Part shown: positions 44,001 to 54,307 of the stretch, piece after piece | Position numbering within the stretch: position 1 is the stretch's first letter | How the letters are laid out: the number at the start of each line of letters is the position of its first letter | Source of the DNA: Salminus brasiliensis | Lineage: Eukaryota > Chordata > Actinopteri > Characiformes > Bryconidae | NCBI RefSeq assembly: GCF_030463535.1 | Contig: NC_132897.1 | Coordinates: 7,088,821 to 7,152,820 of the forward strand | Direction: 5' to 3' | Length of the DNA: 64,000 nucleotides | Program-made: the position numbers and the translations under genes | Notes under the pieces: generated by a model | What the model saw: only the letters and a program-made list of their open reading frames with translations | What the model was told of the DNA's origin: nothing | Databases searched by the model: none

Positions 44001-46077
44001 TGTCTGAGATCTCGTTGCCTACACCAGCATCGTTGCGAAGTTACAGCATAATCACATGTTAAGGGACCCGGTTGAACATGGTGTTGCAATAGCTTGAACG
44101 CATTCCCTCCTACAAAGCTGCAGTGTGTCAGTCTTGTGAAAGACAATGCTTAGATCAAGCATTGCAACATAGTGTGTGACAGTAAGACTTCCTCTGATAG
44201 GTAAAGCACGTTCCATCACCATCATTAATGCTTTGGTAAGACAGTAGAAATGGTCAGTTGGTGCTAATTTGAATTTGTGCTACTTCAGATCATGCCTTCA
44301 GTGTTTAATTTGAGAAGATCTTATTTAACTCTTGTCTTTTTATTTGGTTGGGAATATTTTTAAGTAAACCAGTAACCACAATTTTGTGCATTTTTGGTCT
44401 GCTAAGATTAGCATGCACATGCTCAATCATTTATTAAAGTGATATCAGTATATTCCAGTTTTTTCAGAATTCGTGGGAATATTTGTAGAACAAGAGAAAT
44501 CAGGTAAGCCTAGTTTTGCTGAGCAGACATTGGCTGCATAGAATTGTCGATGGCATTTCAGCAGTGAGAAGTTTGGGACCAAAATATCTGCTCTTTATTG
44601 AGGACAAATGTTCTGTGGCATAAAATGACCCCTATTATTATTATTTCATGTGACCCTGCCTGGTAAAGGACGCTAGCCTTGCCCTCAGAGCATTAAGATG
44701 CGAAGAGCCCTGGACATCATGAACATGGCTTGTTCATTAGCGATGCTGTTAAGGCCGGCGGCCAGCGTGGTAGCGATGTAGCCTCTGCAGTAGTGTTGCT
44801 TGGAGAGTTCGACACGAGTTGCCATGGCAACAATCCTGGGCAAGGCTGGTGGTCGATGCGGTAGCAATGCTAACGCCACAATAACGATGCTAATGTTGCA
44901 ATAACAATACTGTCAGTTTAGACCCGTTTTCATGCCTTTACTGTAAACATTGGAAACCCTCACAGAAACCACTGTGAAAACCACAGTAACAGTGTCTCTG
45001 CGCTGACATCGCATACCAGTGACCACATTAGCGTCTTGCTGTGACCACACCGACCAGTCATAACCTTAGCACCACCCACCTAATATTGAGTAGGTTCCTC
45101 TTTTGCAGTAACAGACCTGACTATTCAAAACATGCATGACTTCACAAGACCTCTGGAGTTCTGTGGCATCAGGAACCACCAAGACATCAGCAGCAGAAGC
45201 TTTAAGTCCTGTAAGTTGGGAGGAGGGGCCTTCATGCACCACATCAATGAGTCTTAGGTGCCCATTACTCTGTTGGCATTTCGACGGTTGTCTTTTCTTG
45301 GAGCACCTTTAGCACGTTCTGTCTGCTGCACACCAGAAAAGGATGTTTTGATGATATTCTGACCCAGCCGGCTACTCGTCACAGCTGACCCTTGTCAAAG
45401 TGTCTCAGATTCTTATGCTTATGCTTATTCTTATGCATTTTTTCTGCTTTTAACACCCATCCATTACAACATAGCTCTAACACTGTAACAACGACACCAT
45501 GACTATTCCTGAGTCTTACCAGACAGTGTTGCTGTCCTCTCGTTGTGTCCTTTCAGTGTGATGTGCTGATAGCAAGCTGAAGAGATTGTAGCCGGTTAGC
45601 TTTTAGCCTAGCTCCTACTCACGTCCCAGGGTTTGGCCTTCGTATTGGTCTTCCCAGTAAAAAAACGTAAGCCAGTTCTTTCCCCGCTGAGGTAGTTCAG
45701 TTTATTTTTCCGAGGGAGCAGATGATAAAGAGAAGAGATGGTAAAGCACCGCTTGCCTAGTGTTGTAGCCTTTAGCCTAGCGCGGTTCCCCATTTGCTCC
45801 CCCCAGCGCTCGTTTTGTCACACTGCAACAAATGGCAAAGGAAAAATCCTATAACTATCAGAGTCTGGAGGAGATGAGCTTCTCTTCAGTATCAGCCACT
45901 TTATCAGCGGCATTTTACAGTTTCACTTGCTCTGACTTGGTTTTCTCTAGGGGGCGGGGTTTATGTTAATTTTGGGAATGTAAATATAAGGAATTGTAAC
46001 AGTTTGGGAATTGGCCTGCTTTAGCAGCTTGGTTTTGGTTCTGCTGTATTTTCTTCTGAAGGCAGTAAAAGCAGAAG
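44001..46077. other. Gene-free region
   Basis: It includes a degenerate copy of dispersed family 5 at about 45050-45420 (CAGTCATAACCTTAGCACCA, CACCTAATATTGAGTAGGTT). No exons were recognised. Confidence 0.45.
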
Positions 46078-46278
46078 GCATTTAGCTGACGCTCTTATCC
46101 AGAGCGACTTACAGGGTGACTCGTATTACAGAGGAGGGTCAGGGTAGTGTTAGGAGTCTTGCCCAAGGACTCTTATTGGTGTAGAGCAGTATAGTCACCC
46201 AGACCGGGAATCGAAACTAGTCTCCCACATGGTGTGGTATCTCAGTGGCAGGTGTTATCTGTTGCGCCACACCAACCA
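46078..46278 (-). mobile_element. tRNA-derived SINE with LINE-type tail (antisense)
   Basis: On the minus strand from 46278: GTGTGGCGCAACAGATAAC (A-box region), GTTTCGATTCCCGG (B box), GAGTCCTTGGGCAAGACTCC body, and a tail AAGTCGCTCTGGATAAGAGC. The tail is the same as the 3' tail of the L2-like LINE at 31150-31199. A related 3' part occurs at 51625-51717 on the + strand. Confidence 0.75.
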
Positions 46279-46282
46279 CATA

Positions 46283-47793
46283 CAGTGTGTGCAGAATTAT
46301 TAGGCAAGTTGTATTTGAGAGGATTCTTTTTATTATTGAACAACAACTATGTTCTCAATCAACCCAAAACACTTAATATTTATAAGCTTAATATTTTTGG
46401 AAGTTGGAGTGGGGTTTTTTAGATTTGGCTATCTTAGGAGGATATCTGTTTGCGCAGGTAACTATTACTGTGCAGAATTATTAGGCAACTTAATAAAAAA
46501 CAAATATATACCCATAATAAAATAATATAAACATAATATATACCCATCTCACTTGTTTATTTTCACCAGGTAAACCAATATAACACAAAATGTAGAAATA
46601 AACATTTCTGACATTCAAAAACAAAACCACAAACAAATCAGTGACCAATATAGCCACCTTATTTAACGATGACACTCAAAAGCCTTCCATCCATAGATTC
46701 TGTCAGTCGCTTGATCTGTTTACGATCAACATTGCATGCAGCAGACACCACAGCCTCCCAGACACTGTTCAGAGAGGTGTACTGTTTTCCCTCCCTGTAG
46801 ATCTCACATTTTATGAGGGACCACAGGTTCTCTATGGGGTTCAGATCAGGTGAACAAGGGGGCCATGTCATCACCCTTACTGGCCAGCCACGCTGTGGAG
46901 TATTCGGATGCATGTGGTGGAGCATTGTCCTGCATGAAAATCATGTTCTTCTTGAACGATACCGACTTCTTTCTGTACCACTGCTTGAAGGGGTCTTCCA
47001 GAAACTGGCAGTAGGTCTGGGAGTTGAGCTTCACTCCATCCTCAACCCGAAAAGGTCCCACAAGTTCATCTTGATGATACCAGCCCATACCAGTACCCCA
47101 CCTCCACCTTGCTGGCATCTGAGTCAGAGTGGAGCTCTCTGCCCTTTACTGATCCAGCCTCGGGCCCACCATAGAAAAATCAGTCTTAAGATATTTCTTG
47201 GCCCAGTCTTGACGTTATATCTTATGTTTCTTGTTCAAAGGTGGTAATTTTTCAGCCTTCCTTACCTTGGCCATGTCCCTGAGTATCGCACAACTTGTGC
47301 TTTTTGATACTCCAGTAACGTTGCAGCTCTGAAATATGGCAAAACTGGTGGCAAATGGCATCTTGGCAGCTTCACGCTTGATTTTCCTCAATTCATGGGC
47401 AGTTATTTTGTGCCTTTTTTTTTCAACACGTTTCTTTGCCATGAAACGCTTGATTGTTCGGTGATCACGCTTTAAAAGTTAGGCAATTTCAAGACTGCTG
47501 CATCCCTCTGCAAGACATCTCACAATTTTTGACTTTTCAGAGTCCGTCAAATCTCTCTTCTGACCCATTTAGCCAAAGGAAAGAAAGTTGCCTAATAATT
47601 AAGCACACCTTATATAGGGTGTTGATGTCATTAGACCACACCCCTTCTCATTACAGAGATGCACATCACCTGATTTACTTGATTGGTAGTTGGCTTTCAA
47701 GCCTATAGAGCTTGGAGTAGGACAACATGTATAAAAAGGATGATGTGATCAAAATACTTAACTAATAATTGCCAAATAATTCTGCACACAGTG
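46283..47793 (-). mobile_element. Tc1/mariner-family transposon, degenerate (transposase on minus strand)
   Basis: The left terminus CAGTGTGTGCAGAATTATTA and the inverted right terminus CACTGTGTGCAGAATTATT are flanked by TA at 46281-46282 and 47794-47795. Length about 1.5 kb. It lies directly next to the SINE at 46078-46278 and about 340 bases upstream of receptor D. Confidence 0.9.
46659..47568 (-). pseudogene. Tc1/mariner DDE transposase pseudogene
   Basis: From an ATG at 47568 (MGQKRDLTDSEKSKIV) there is an early stop. Then come the KRHKITAHELRKIKREAAK region and the PFATSF..VTGVSKST helix-turn-helix-like segment. The catalytic domain follows with MQDNAPPHAS (second Asp) and [14 protein letters not shown] (Glu). 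Frames are interrupted at about 47215 and 46900, so it is inactive. Confidence 0.85.
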
Positions 47794-48128
47794 TACATAC
47801 AAATACAGTTTGGCATCCAAGTCATCTAAAAGGCCAAAACATACACAAAAGGTTTTTCAAAGTATCCAGTCACGATAGATTATTACAGACAGATAATGAT
47901 TTAAAGGCTAAAGCAGCAGGTCTGAAATTGGACATCTGATCTTACTGATGGCTGAGCATTGAGGAAAGTGGTGAAAAATGTGCTCTTACTTTTGCATATG
48001 TAAACTAAACTCATCCTAGCATTGCCGCTCGCTTCGACTTTGCATATAAACACCAGAATACCTGTTACCTGTCTCTGTTTATATTCATCCGGCATTGTCC
48101 TCTTCAGCTCTGCTGCCAGCCCTACACC

Positions 48129-49034
48129 ATGCAGCGGGACAACTGCTCCAATGGTTCACAATTCAGCGAGGCCCTTCCAATATACAAAGCCAGCAGTGCT
48201 GTGTTGGGTCTGTGCTTTGTGCTGGGGGTCCCTGGAAATATAGTCGTGCTGGGGATGCTCGTCCGACGCGTGAAGGAGAACAGCTTCACCACTTGTCTGC
48301 TGCTGAGCCTGGCGGTGTCTGATCTGCTGAGTCTCCTTCCACTGCCGGTGTGGATCTGGGCTTACCTGCATGGTTGGATCTTTGGCTCTGCTGCGTGCAG
48401 GATCATCTCCTACATTGAATACTGGTGCCTCTACTGTAGCGCACTGTGTGTGACCCTGATGAGCATTCAGAGGTACATGCAGGTGCTGCATCCTCAGAAG
48501 TGGGCTAAACTTGGAGACAGAGGACGGAAGGGTCTTTTGGCTGGGATATGGATCCTGAGTGGACTTTTGGGCTTACATGCGCCTGCCAAACGTCGAGTAG
48601 GTTGTAAACCGAACGGACTCCAGGACTGTGGTCAACAATTTAGGAATGATGAGGAGAGAGTAGCCATTTTGCTCTTGGAAATATTGCTGTTTGTGATCTG
48701 CTGCTCCTTGCTGGTTTTCTTCTACTGTCGTCTTCACAGAGGGGTTAACCAGTCACCGTTCTTTAGCAGCAGCAGAATGACGAAGCTGGTGACGAGGATC
48801 GTGGTGGTGTTCTTCATTGTATGTGTCTTGGTTCCGATTGCCAACATGTTGATTATTATTATGGTGTTTCACAATAATCTCACTAGTCTGACTGTACCTG
48901 CAAACCATTTACTCAAAATATCTAGAGCTCTGACTTTTCTGAACAGCTGTGTGAACCCATTTCTCTACACATTCTCGTTTAGTGAGCTGCGGTGTCCCTG
49001 TGCTGCGACAGAGGACACAAACAGATCAGATTAG
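48129..49034 (+). CDS. Leukotriene B4 receptor-like GPCR, copy D (divergent subgroup)
   Basis: 301 residues, roughly half identical to A-C, closest to E. N5 and N8 are likely glycosylated. Landmarks are GVPGN (N37), LAVSD (D65), C90, QRY (114-116) and NPFLY in TM7. ECL2 has two cysteines (VGCKPNGLQDC). TM6 lacks the usual Trp and Pro: where A has FWLP, D has VCVL, with a Pro two residues later (VP). An N-L-T sequon lies in ECL3. The tail is short and Cys-containing (ELRCPC). A CTTCAG acceptor at 48102-48107 predicts a 5' non-coding exon. AATAAA is at 49206-49211. Membership of the BLT1-like group is clear; ligand is not. Confidence 0.8.
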   Translation: MQRDNCSNGSQFSEALPIYKASSAVLGLCFVLGVPGNIVVLGMLVRRVKENSFTTCLLLSLAVSDLLSLLPLPVWIWAYLHGWIFGSAACRIISYIEYWCLYCSALCVTLMSIQRYMQVLHPQKWAKLGDRGRKGLLAGIWILSGLLGLHAPAKRRVGCKPNGLQDCGQQFRNDEERVAILLLEILLFVICCSLLVFFYCRLHRGVNQSPFFSSSRMTKLVTRIVVVFFIVCVLVPIANMLIIIMVFHNNLTSLTVPANHLLKISRALTFLNSCVNPFLYTFSFSELRCPCAATEDTNRSD

Positions 49035-50925
49035 GGACCCGGTCTGTTTTTTTTTACTTCCCGATTCAGATCCTGTCTTTGTGTATCTGTACATAATACA
49101 GTCCAACAGAAGGTAAGACACAGTGTCTATAATCAGACTAAATTCTAATCTGATTGACTTTGTTTGGAGGATAAAAAATGATAAAGGAGACTTTATCATT
49201 GTGTGAATAAATACAATTATAGAATTTAATTTTTTTAATTAAATTGTAGAAATGAATTAAATTAATTGAAAAAGTAGCAGAAATGTGATCACAATATAAA
49301 AGGAGTGTAACAGCATGAATGAACTTGGACTGATACCTGTTGTTGTTGGTCTACCAAGGTGTAATAACTGGTTATAGTGAGTGAATGTGTGAATTTCTGT
49401 AGCGTGTGTGTATTAGCATTAGCGTTAGCCTCCACTCGGTTCTGAATGTGCTCTTGAGTGACTGAAATTCCTTTATTTACCTTCTGAAGCGTCTGCACTG
49501 CTGCCAGCTGGGTAATAATGTTCTTCACACTGCTCTGAACACTGTGGTTAAATACACAGTGGAGTTAAAATGGCCGATACCCGATCCATTAATGTCTGGA
49601 TCAGGACTTCCCTGTTAAAAATGCTTGAGCAGTTATAAAGTCATATCTAGTTTGTGTCATTTCAATCATTTAATGAAATGTATTTAATATGTGTGCCAGT
49701 GTTCTGCTCAGCTCGGTTAACTGTAATTTAAACTGCATCAATCTGCAAACAGTTCTAATAAACATGTGAGCTAGTGATGTCAATGTCATCTTCACTTTTG
49801 GATAGGCAAATTGATATAGTGGCAGCAAACACAGACACCACTGCGTCCAAAGTAAACCTCAGGAAGAGTGCCTCTCTACTCTCTCTACTGTGCTCTCACA
49901 TACCAGCGACATCAGCATCTCACTATGACTGTGTAGCAGGATTACCAATATTCCCTCACCTGCTTTCGCACGCATATGAACCTGAGTGACGTCCCATTCT
50001 TAATCCATAGGGTTTAATATGATGTTGGGCCACCCTCTGCAGCTACAACAGCTTTAACTCTTCTGGGAAGGCTTATTAATTATTATTATTATTATTAATA
50101 TTATCATTACCTCCTGCTCATATAATTTTGACGGCTTCAATGCATAGCTCATGTATTTGCGACCTTCTCTATAAAGGTCATAGGTAAGTAAAAAGTGAAG
50201 AATACCATTTTTACATTGGCATATCTTGACCACAGAATCCACAGGATCCTCATCTATAAAAGATGACCTAATTTCGTAATGAATTGTTAAGAGCTAATGT
50301 AATGTCTCCTTCCTAACAGACTCTCTTAATTCTTATTAAACAAGAAAACTACCCTTGTGTTTCCGCTGTTGGGCAGCATCCACTTTTTTTTGTTTGTTTT
50401 TTTTACTGTTATACAGTCTCAGACTAATATGTACGGGTCAAAAAGTCACCTGTATGCAGTTTTAAATCATAGAGAAGCTGGTTTGCATTAGTGTTCTTAG
50501 CAGGATAACAGTCTGTTCACCACTGAACTAATTCAAGTCTGGCCGACAGGAAACCTGCTTATAAATATAGGAGAATGACTCCAGTGACTGGTGACTAATG
50601 ACCGAGCGACTGCTGTTGAAAGGACAGAGAGCTAAATGTTAACTTTTTTCTTGTGGGTTTGGATCTGCACTTATGAAGCTAGTCTTTATCTAGTTAACTA
50701 CTTTATCCAGCTCGGTGCAGCTGCTGTTGACTAACTGCTGAGCTACCCACACAACTGTTATACCGCCCAACCCTAAATCACCCCTAAATCACTATAAAAA
50801 ATGCTGTTAGGTGACTGCTCACTTTCATTCACTGTTTGCAGCATTAGCGTTTGCAGCATTAACCGATCCAATGCTTTAGACCCTGTAGGCCACACGTCTT
50901 CACTTTCAGAACAATCATCAGTGTC
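49035..50925. other. Gene-free region right of receptor D
   Basis: AATAAA at 49206 and about 49756 may end the receptor D transcript. A (TTA)n tract lies at about 50077-50100. No other gene recognised. Confidence 0.45.
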
Positions 50926-51275
50926 ATGATGCAGAGAAAGTAGCCACTCCAGTATCTGAAGTATTTCTGTTCTTGACGTGTTTCGTCCTGCTGGTGTACT
51001 TCTACTACAGTCTTCACCGAGGGGGTGACGAGTCACCTTTCTTTAGCAGCAACAGAATGACGAAGCTGGTGATGATAATCGTTGTGGCTTTTTTTGTTTT
51101 CGGTGTGACAGTCACTATTGCTAACGTCTTAATTAGAAATACATGCTGTCTTTAACTGCAGATCTTGGTGGCAAAATATCTAATCTAATCTAAACAGCTG
51201 TGTGAACCCTTTTCTGTACACATTATCTTTTAGACAGAAGCAGCGTTGCCGTACTGTCACAGACTTCAGCCAGAC
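50926..51275 (+). pseudogene. LTB4R-like receptor pseudogene 4 (C-terminal half only)
   Basis: Similarity to receptor E starts abruptly at ATGATGCAGAGAAA (end of ECL2). It covers TM5 (VLLVYFYYSLHRGGDE), ICL3 SPFFSSNRMTKLV, TM6 and, after stops and a small deletion, TM7 (NSCVNPFLYT in broken frame) to about 51260. The N-terminal half is absent upstream. It lacks W6.48, like D and E. Confidence 0.85.
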
Positions 51276-51369
51276 TACACTTTCTTGGTATATTAAAAAA
51301 TATCACTGGTCCGAAATAACTCTGGTGTCTGGGGTTCTGTTTTCATTGCAAAACCACTGAAATGAACTG

Positions 51370-51600
51370 AAGTGTGTAGCATTGATTGTCTTGTTACAAT
51401 GGCACCTGTCAAGAGGTGGGATATATTAGGCAGCAAATAAGCAGTTCTTGAAGTTGATGTGTTGAAAGCAGGAAAAATGCAAAGGGGTACAGATTTGGCC
51501 AAAAGTGCTCCAAGAAAGGAAAACCACTAAACCAGCAACAGGGCCAGGGGTGCCCAAGCCTCACTGATGCTCGTATGGAGCAAAGGCTAGCTTGCAGAAT
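51370..51600 (+). repeat. Dispersed repeat family 5, degenerate copy
   Basis: GGCCAAAAGTGCTCCAAGAAAGG and CCCAAGCCTCACTGATGCTCG match the 25190-25640 family. Confidence 0.5.
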
Positions 51601-51624
51601 AGCTATAGCGGCAAAAAACACTTG

Positions 51625-51717
51625 GGCAAGACTCCTAACACTACATTGGCCCACCTCTGTGATACAAGTAAGTCGCTCTGGATAAGAGCATCAGCTAAAT
51701 GCCATAAATGTAAATGT
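51625..51717 (+). mobile_element. SINE 3' part with LINE-type tail
   Basis: GCAAGACTCCTAACACTACA then AAGTCGCTCTGGATAAGAGC and a TAAATGTAAATG end, as in the SINE at 46078-46278 and the LINE at 30317-31199. Confidence 0.7.
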
Positions 51718-51719
51718 AG

Positions 51720-52480
51720 ATGTGAACAGAGAGTATTGGCAAGAAGATTATCCTATAGTTTAGTTGAGCTATATATTTATATAATTAAAAAAAAAAAAAT
51801 GAAATTATGGAGGATATTTTTTCTTCAAATGCATTTTGCATTTATTTAACTTTAAAATGCTGATCATTTCACTGATGACTTTTGTCCACTTTATCAGATG
51901 TAGTGCAAAGTGTACATACAATATGGTTTTACTGTTACTAAGGATGAACTTTACAAATATGTAACCCCTAAGTTTCTATGTGGCCCCTTAGTTTAATTAT
52001 ATTAATAATTCAACAGGTTCTAAATGCTTCAGAGGCTGCAGGAATTAAGCTAATGATGAATTACACAAAGGTCAAATCAGACTAAATTCAAAGTAAACAA
52101 AACGTGCGTTGCATCCACCTACTTAGTCTTAGCTTGTTTTTTGTTGTTCTTTGTTTTTATTTTATTTTTGAGTTAATGACATGTCTATTACTTTGGCAGC
52201 TCTCTTTTGGAAAGAATTGCTTAATTACACCAAGTCCTCCCTGATGAAGGTTAGCTAAAACTGGAATTCACAATATGATCAACCCACAGCTGTGCACCTC
52301 TATGACCCCAGAGAGATGGCACTTCTTAAAATATGTCTGGTAATGACCATTAAACATTAGTACATGTGGAATTGTTCAGTTTAGCATCAAATGGTTTTGC
52401 ATATGCAAACCAGCTCTAATGCATAAACAGCACTGCTATCAGTGTTCTGACTATCCTCACAGAAACGGGAACCCTGGCTT
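51720..52480. other. Gene-free region between the two receptor half-pseudogenes
   Basis: AT-rich. Towards 52440-52538 it becomes similar to the 5' flanks of pseudogene 6 and receptor E. No gene recognised. Confidence 0.45.
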
Positions 52481-52538
52481 TTCTCTCCATTCTGCATTGT
52501 TCATCCTGAACAGTCACTTCAGCTTCTAACCCTAAGCA

Positions 52539-52890
52539 ATGCAGAAAGTCAACTGTTCAAGCAGTTGCCAGCTCACCGGTGACTTTCCAGTGTCCATAAC
52601 CAACAGCACTGGTTTATGCTTGGGGTTCCTGGTAACATAGCAGTGCTGGGGATGCTCGTCCGACGCTTGAAGGAAAAACACTCTGTTGTTTGCAAAATCA
52701 TCTCCCACTGAGTCTGATGAGCTTTTAGAAGTACATGCAGGTGCTACATCCTCAGAAGTGGGCTAAACTTGGAGGACGAAAGGGTCTTTTTGGTGGGATA
52801 TGGATCCTGAGTGGACTGTTTACATTATATGCTCTCGTTCAGCATGACGTTGGATACGATCGATATGGATTTCAGTACTGTTACCAGTAA
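52539..52890 (+). pseudogene. LTB4R-like receptor pseudogene 5 (N-terminal half only)
   Basis: It starts with ATG (MQKVNCSSSCQLTGDF-like) and shows TM1 with the GVPGN-equivalent. TM2 is mostly deleted. TM3 is truncated, with a stop in SHxVxxS. It then reads ICL2 YMQVLHPQKWAKLG, TM4 GIWILSGLF and ECL2 GYDRYGFQYCYQ. Similarity stops at 52887-52891, within about 12 bases of the position where pseudogene 4 begins on the receptor E map. Confidence 0.85.
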
Positions 52891-52954
52891 TAAAATTATT
52901 TTTTTATTTTCATTCTCTAATCACAGTCTGTTCATAATAGCTGACTTTTGTCAA

Positions 52955-53050
52955 GGCTTTAAGGATTCAAGGAGACTTTATTGTCATTCGCATCACATGT
53001 CGTACATGGGGTGGAACGAAATTGAGATCTCAAGGTCCCAGTTAGGTGGA
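52955..53050 (-). repeat. Dispersed LINE/SINE-type tail
   Basis: GGGGTGGAACGAAATTGAGA and TCAAGGTCCCAGTTA are the reverse complement of 43610-43705. Confidence 0.6.
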
Positions 53051-53264
53051 GTTTAGAGGTGAAATGAAGCCTGAAGTTTCTTAGTCTGTTCGTTTTACAC
53101 TTAATGCTCCGCAGCCTCCTGCCTGAGAGGAGCAGTTCAACTTCAGTGTCTCAAGTAAACTAATTAAAAAAAATCATAAAATCTTACATTTACCACCCTG
53201 TTACATTGTCTTTATTTCATGCCAATGTAAAAAAAAAAAGAAAAAAAGGCAGATATGACCAATG

Positions 53265-53580
53265 ACTAGGTACAGGTAGACCAACAGTGGCAATGAGAGG
53301 GTGGGACGCAAGCAGATTGACCAGTGGTTGATGTAGATGCAGGTATAGGTAGACCAACAGTTACGGTGAGAGGGTGGGACGCAAGCAGATTGACCAGTGG
53401 TTGATGTAGATGCAGGTATAGGTAGACCAACAGTTACGGTGAGAGGGTGGGACGCAAGCAGATTGATGCAGATGCAGGTACATGTAGACCAACAGTGGCG
53501 GTGAGAGGGTGGAATGCAAGCAGATTGACCAATGGTTGATGCAGATACAGATACATGTACACCAATAGTGGCGGTAAAGA
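53265..53580. repeat. 73-bp minisatellite, about four copies
   Basis: The segment GTGGGACGCAAGCAGATTGA recurs at 53301, 53374 and 53447 (spacing exactly 73). A variant follows at 53509 after an 11-base loss. The Cys/His/Ser-rich reverse frames across it are repeat artefacts. Confidence 0.9.
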
Positions 53581-53855
53581 TCTGCGCACAGCATGTGTGG
53601 CGACTGCAGAAGCGAACGCTGCTGTGAAACCAATGTGAAATCCAAGACATTTTCACAATTTAACAATCTTGATAGGATACATTTTTCACATCCCAAAAAG
53701 AAGACAGGTTTGGGAAAAGGTAGTAATAGTAGGCTAATAGGCTAAACCTTCGTGATGAGCAACCCTTTACTCTGGTATTCTAGCATTAATACAGTCACAG
53801 GAACCCTGACCCTGTTCATCTGTTTATCTGTACGGTCACATCAGCTTCTAGCCCT

Positions 53856-54100
53856 AAACCATACAGGAGTTCCCAGTTCCCAGTTCTTTGTTCTGGGGGA
53901 CCCTGAAAATCTATTCGGCCTTGGGATTCTTGTCTGATGCTTGAGGGAGAACAGCTTGACCACTAGATCAATGCTCAGCCTGGTGGTGTCAGACCTGCTT
54001 AATGTTCTAAATCATACAAAATCATTTCACACACTGATCTACTGTTCGCATCAACCATTTCAAAGGCACTGGTGCCTCCACCTGTATTACCTACTGTATT
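53856..54100 (+). pseudogene. LTB4R-like receptor pseudogene 6 (N-terminal fragment)
   Basis: The 5' flank CAGCTTCTAGCCCTAAACCAT matches that of pseudogene 5. The body shows a degraded GVPGN region (LGDPENLFGLGILV), a stop, then RENSLTTRSMLSLVVSDLLN equivalent to ICL1-TM2. A CACTGGTGCCTCC remnant of TM3 follows near 54068. The rest is missing; intact receptor E begins about 200 bases later. Confidence 0.75.
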
Positions 54101-54307
54101 CCTGGAATTGCTACTTTACATGGCTTATGAAGCCGTCAGTAGTCTTCCATTAGGTTTTGTGTGGTGCTCACTTTCACTTTTGCATATGCAAAACATGAGC
54201 TTCATAACATAGATGGTAATGAATGCCCTGACAGTGCATCCTGCATTGTTCTCCTCAGCTGTGCTGGTAGCAGCCAAGCACCAACATCAGCTCCTGACTC
54301 CTGCACC

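Noticed and set aside
53265-53580. CRISPR-like array
   Set aside because: Units are contiguous 73-base tandem repeats with no unique spacers, in a vertebrate genome.
53201-53696. 151- and 111-codon reverse frames rich in Cys, His and Ser
   Set aside because: They translate the 73-bp minisatellite.
54161-54307. N-terminal extension of receptor E to 345 residues
   Set aside because: It includes the presumed intron end and acceptor at 54258 and has no counterpart in D.
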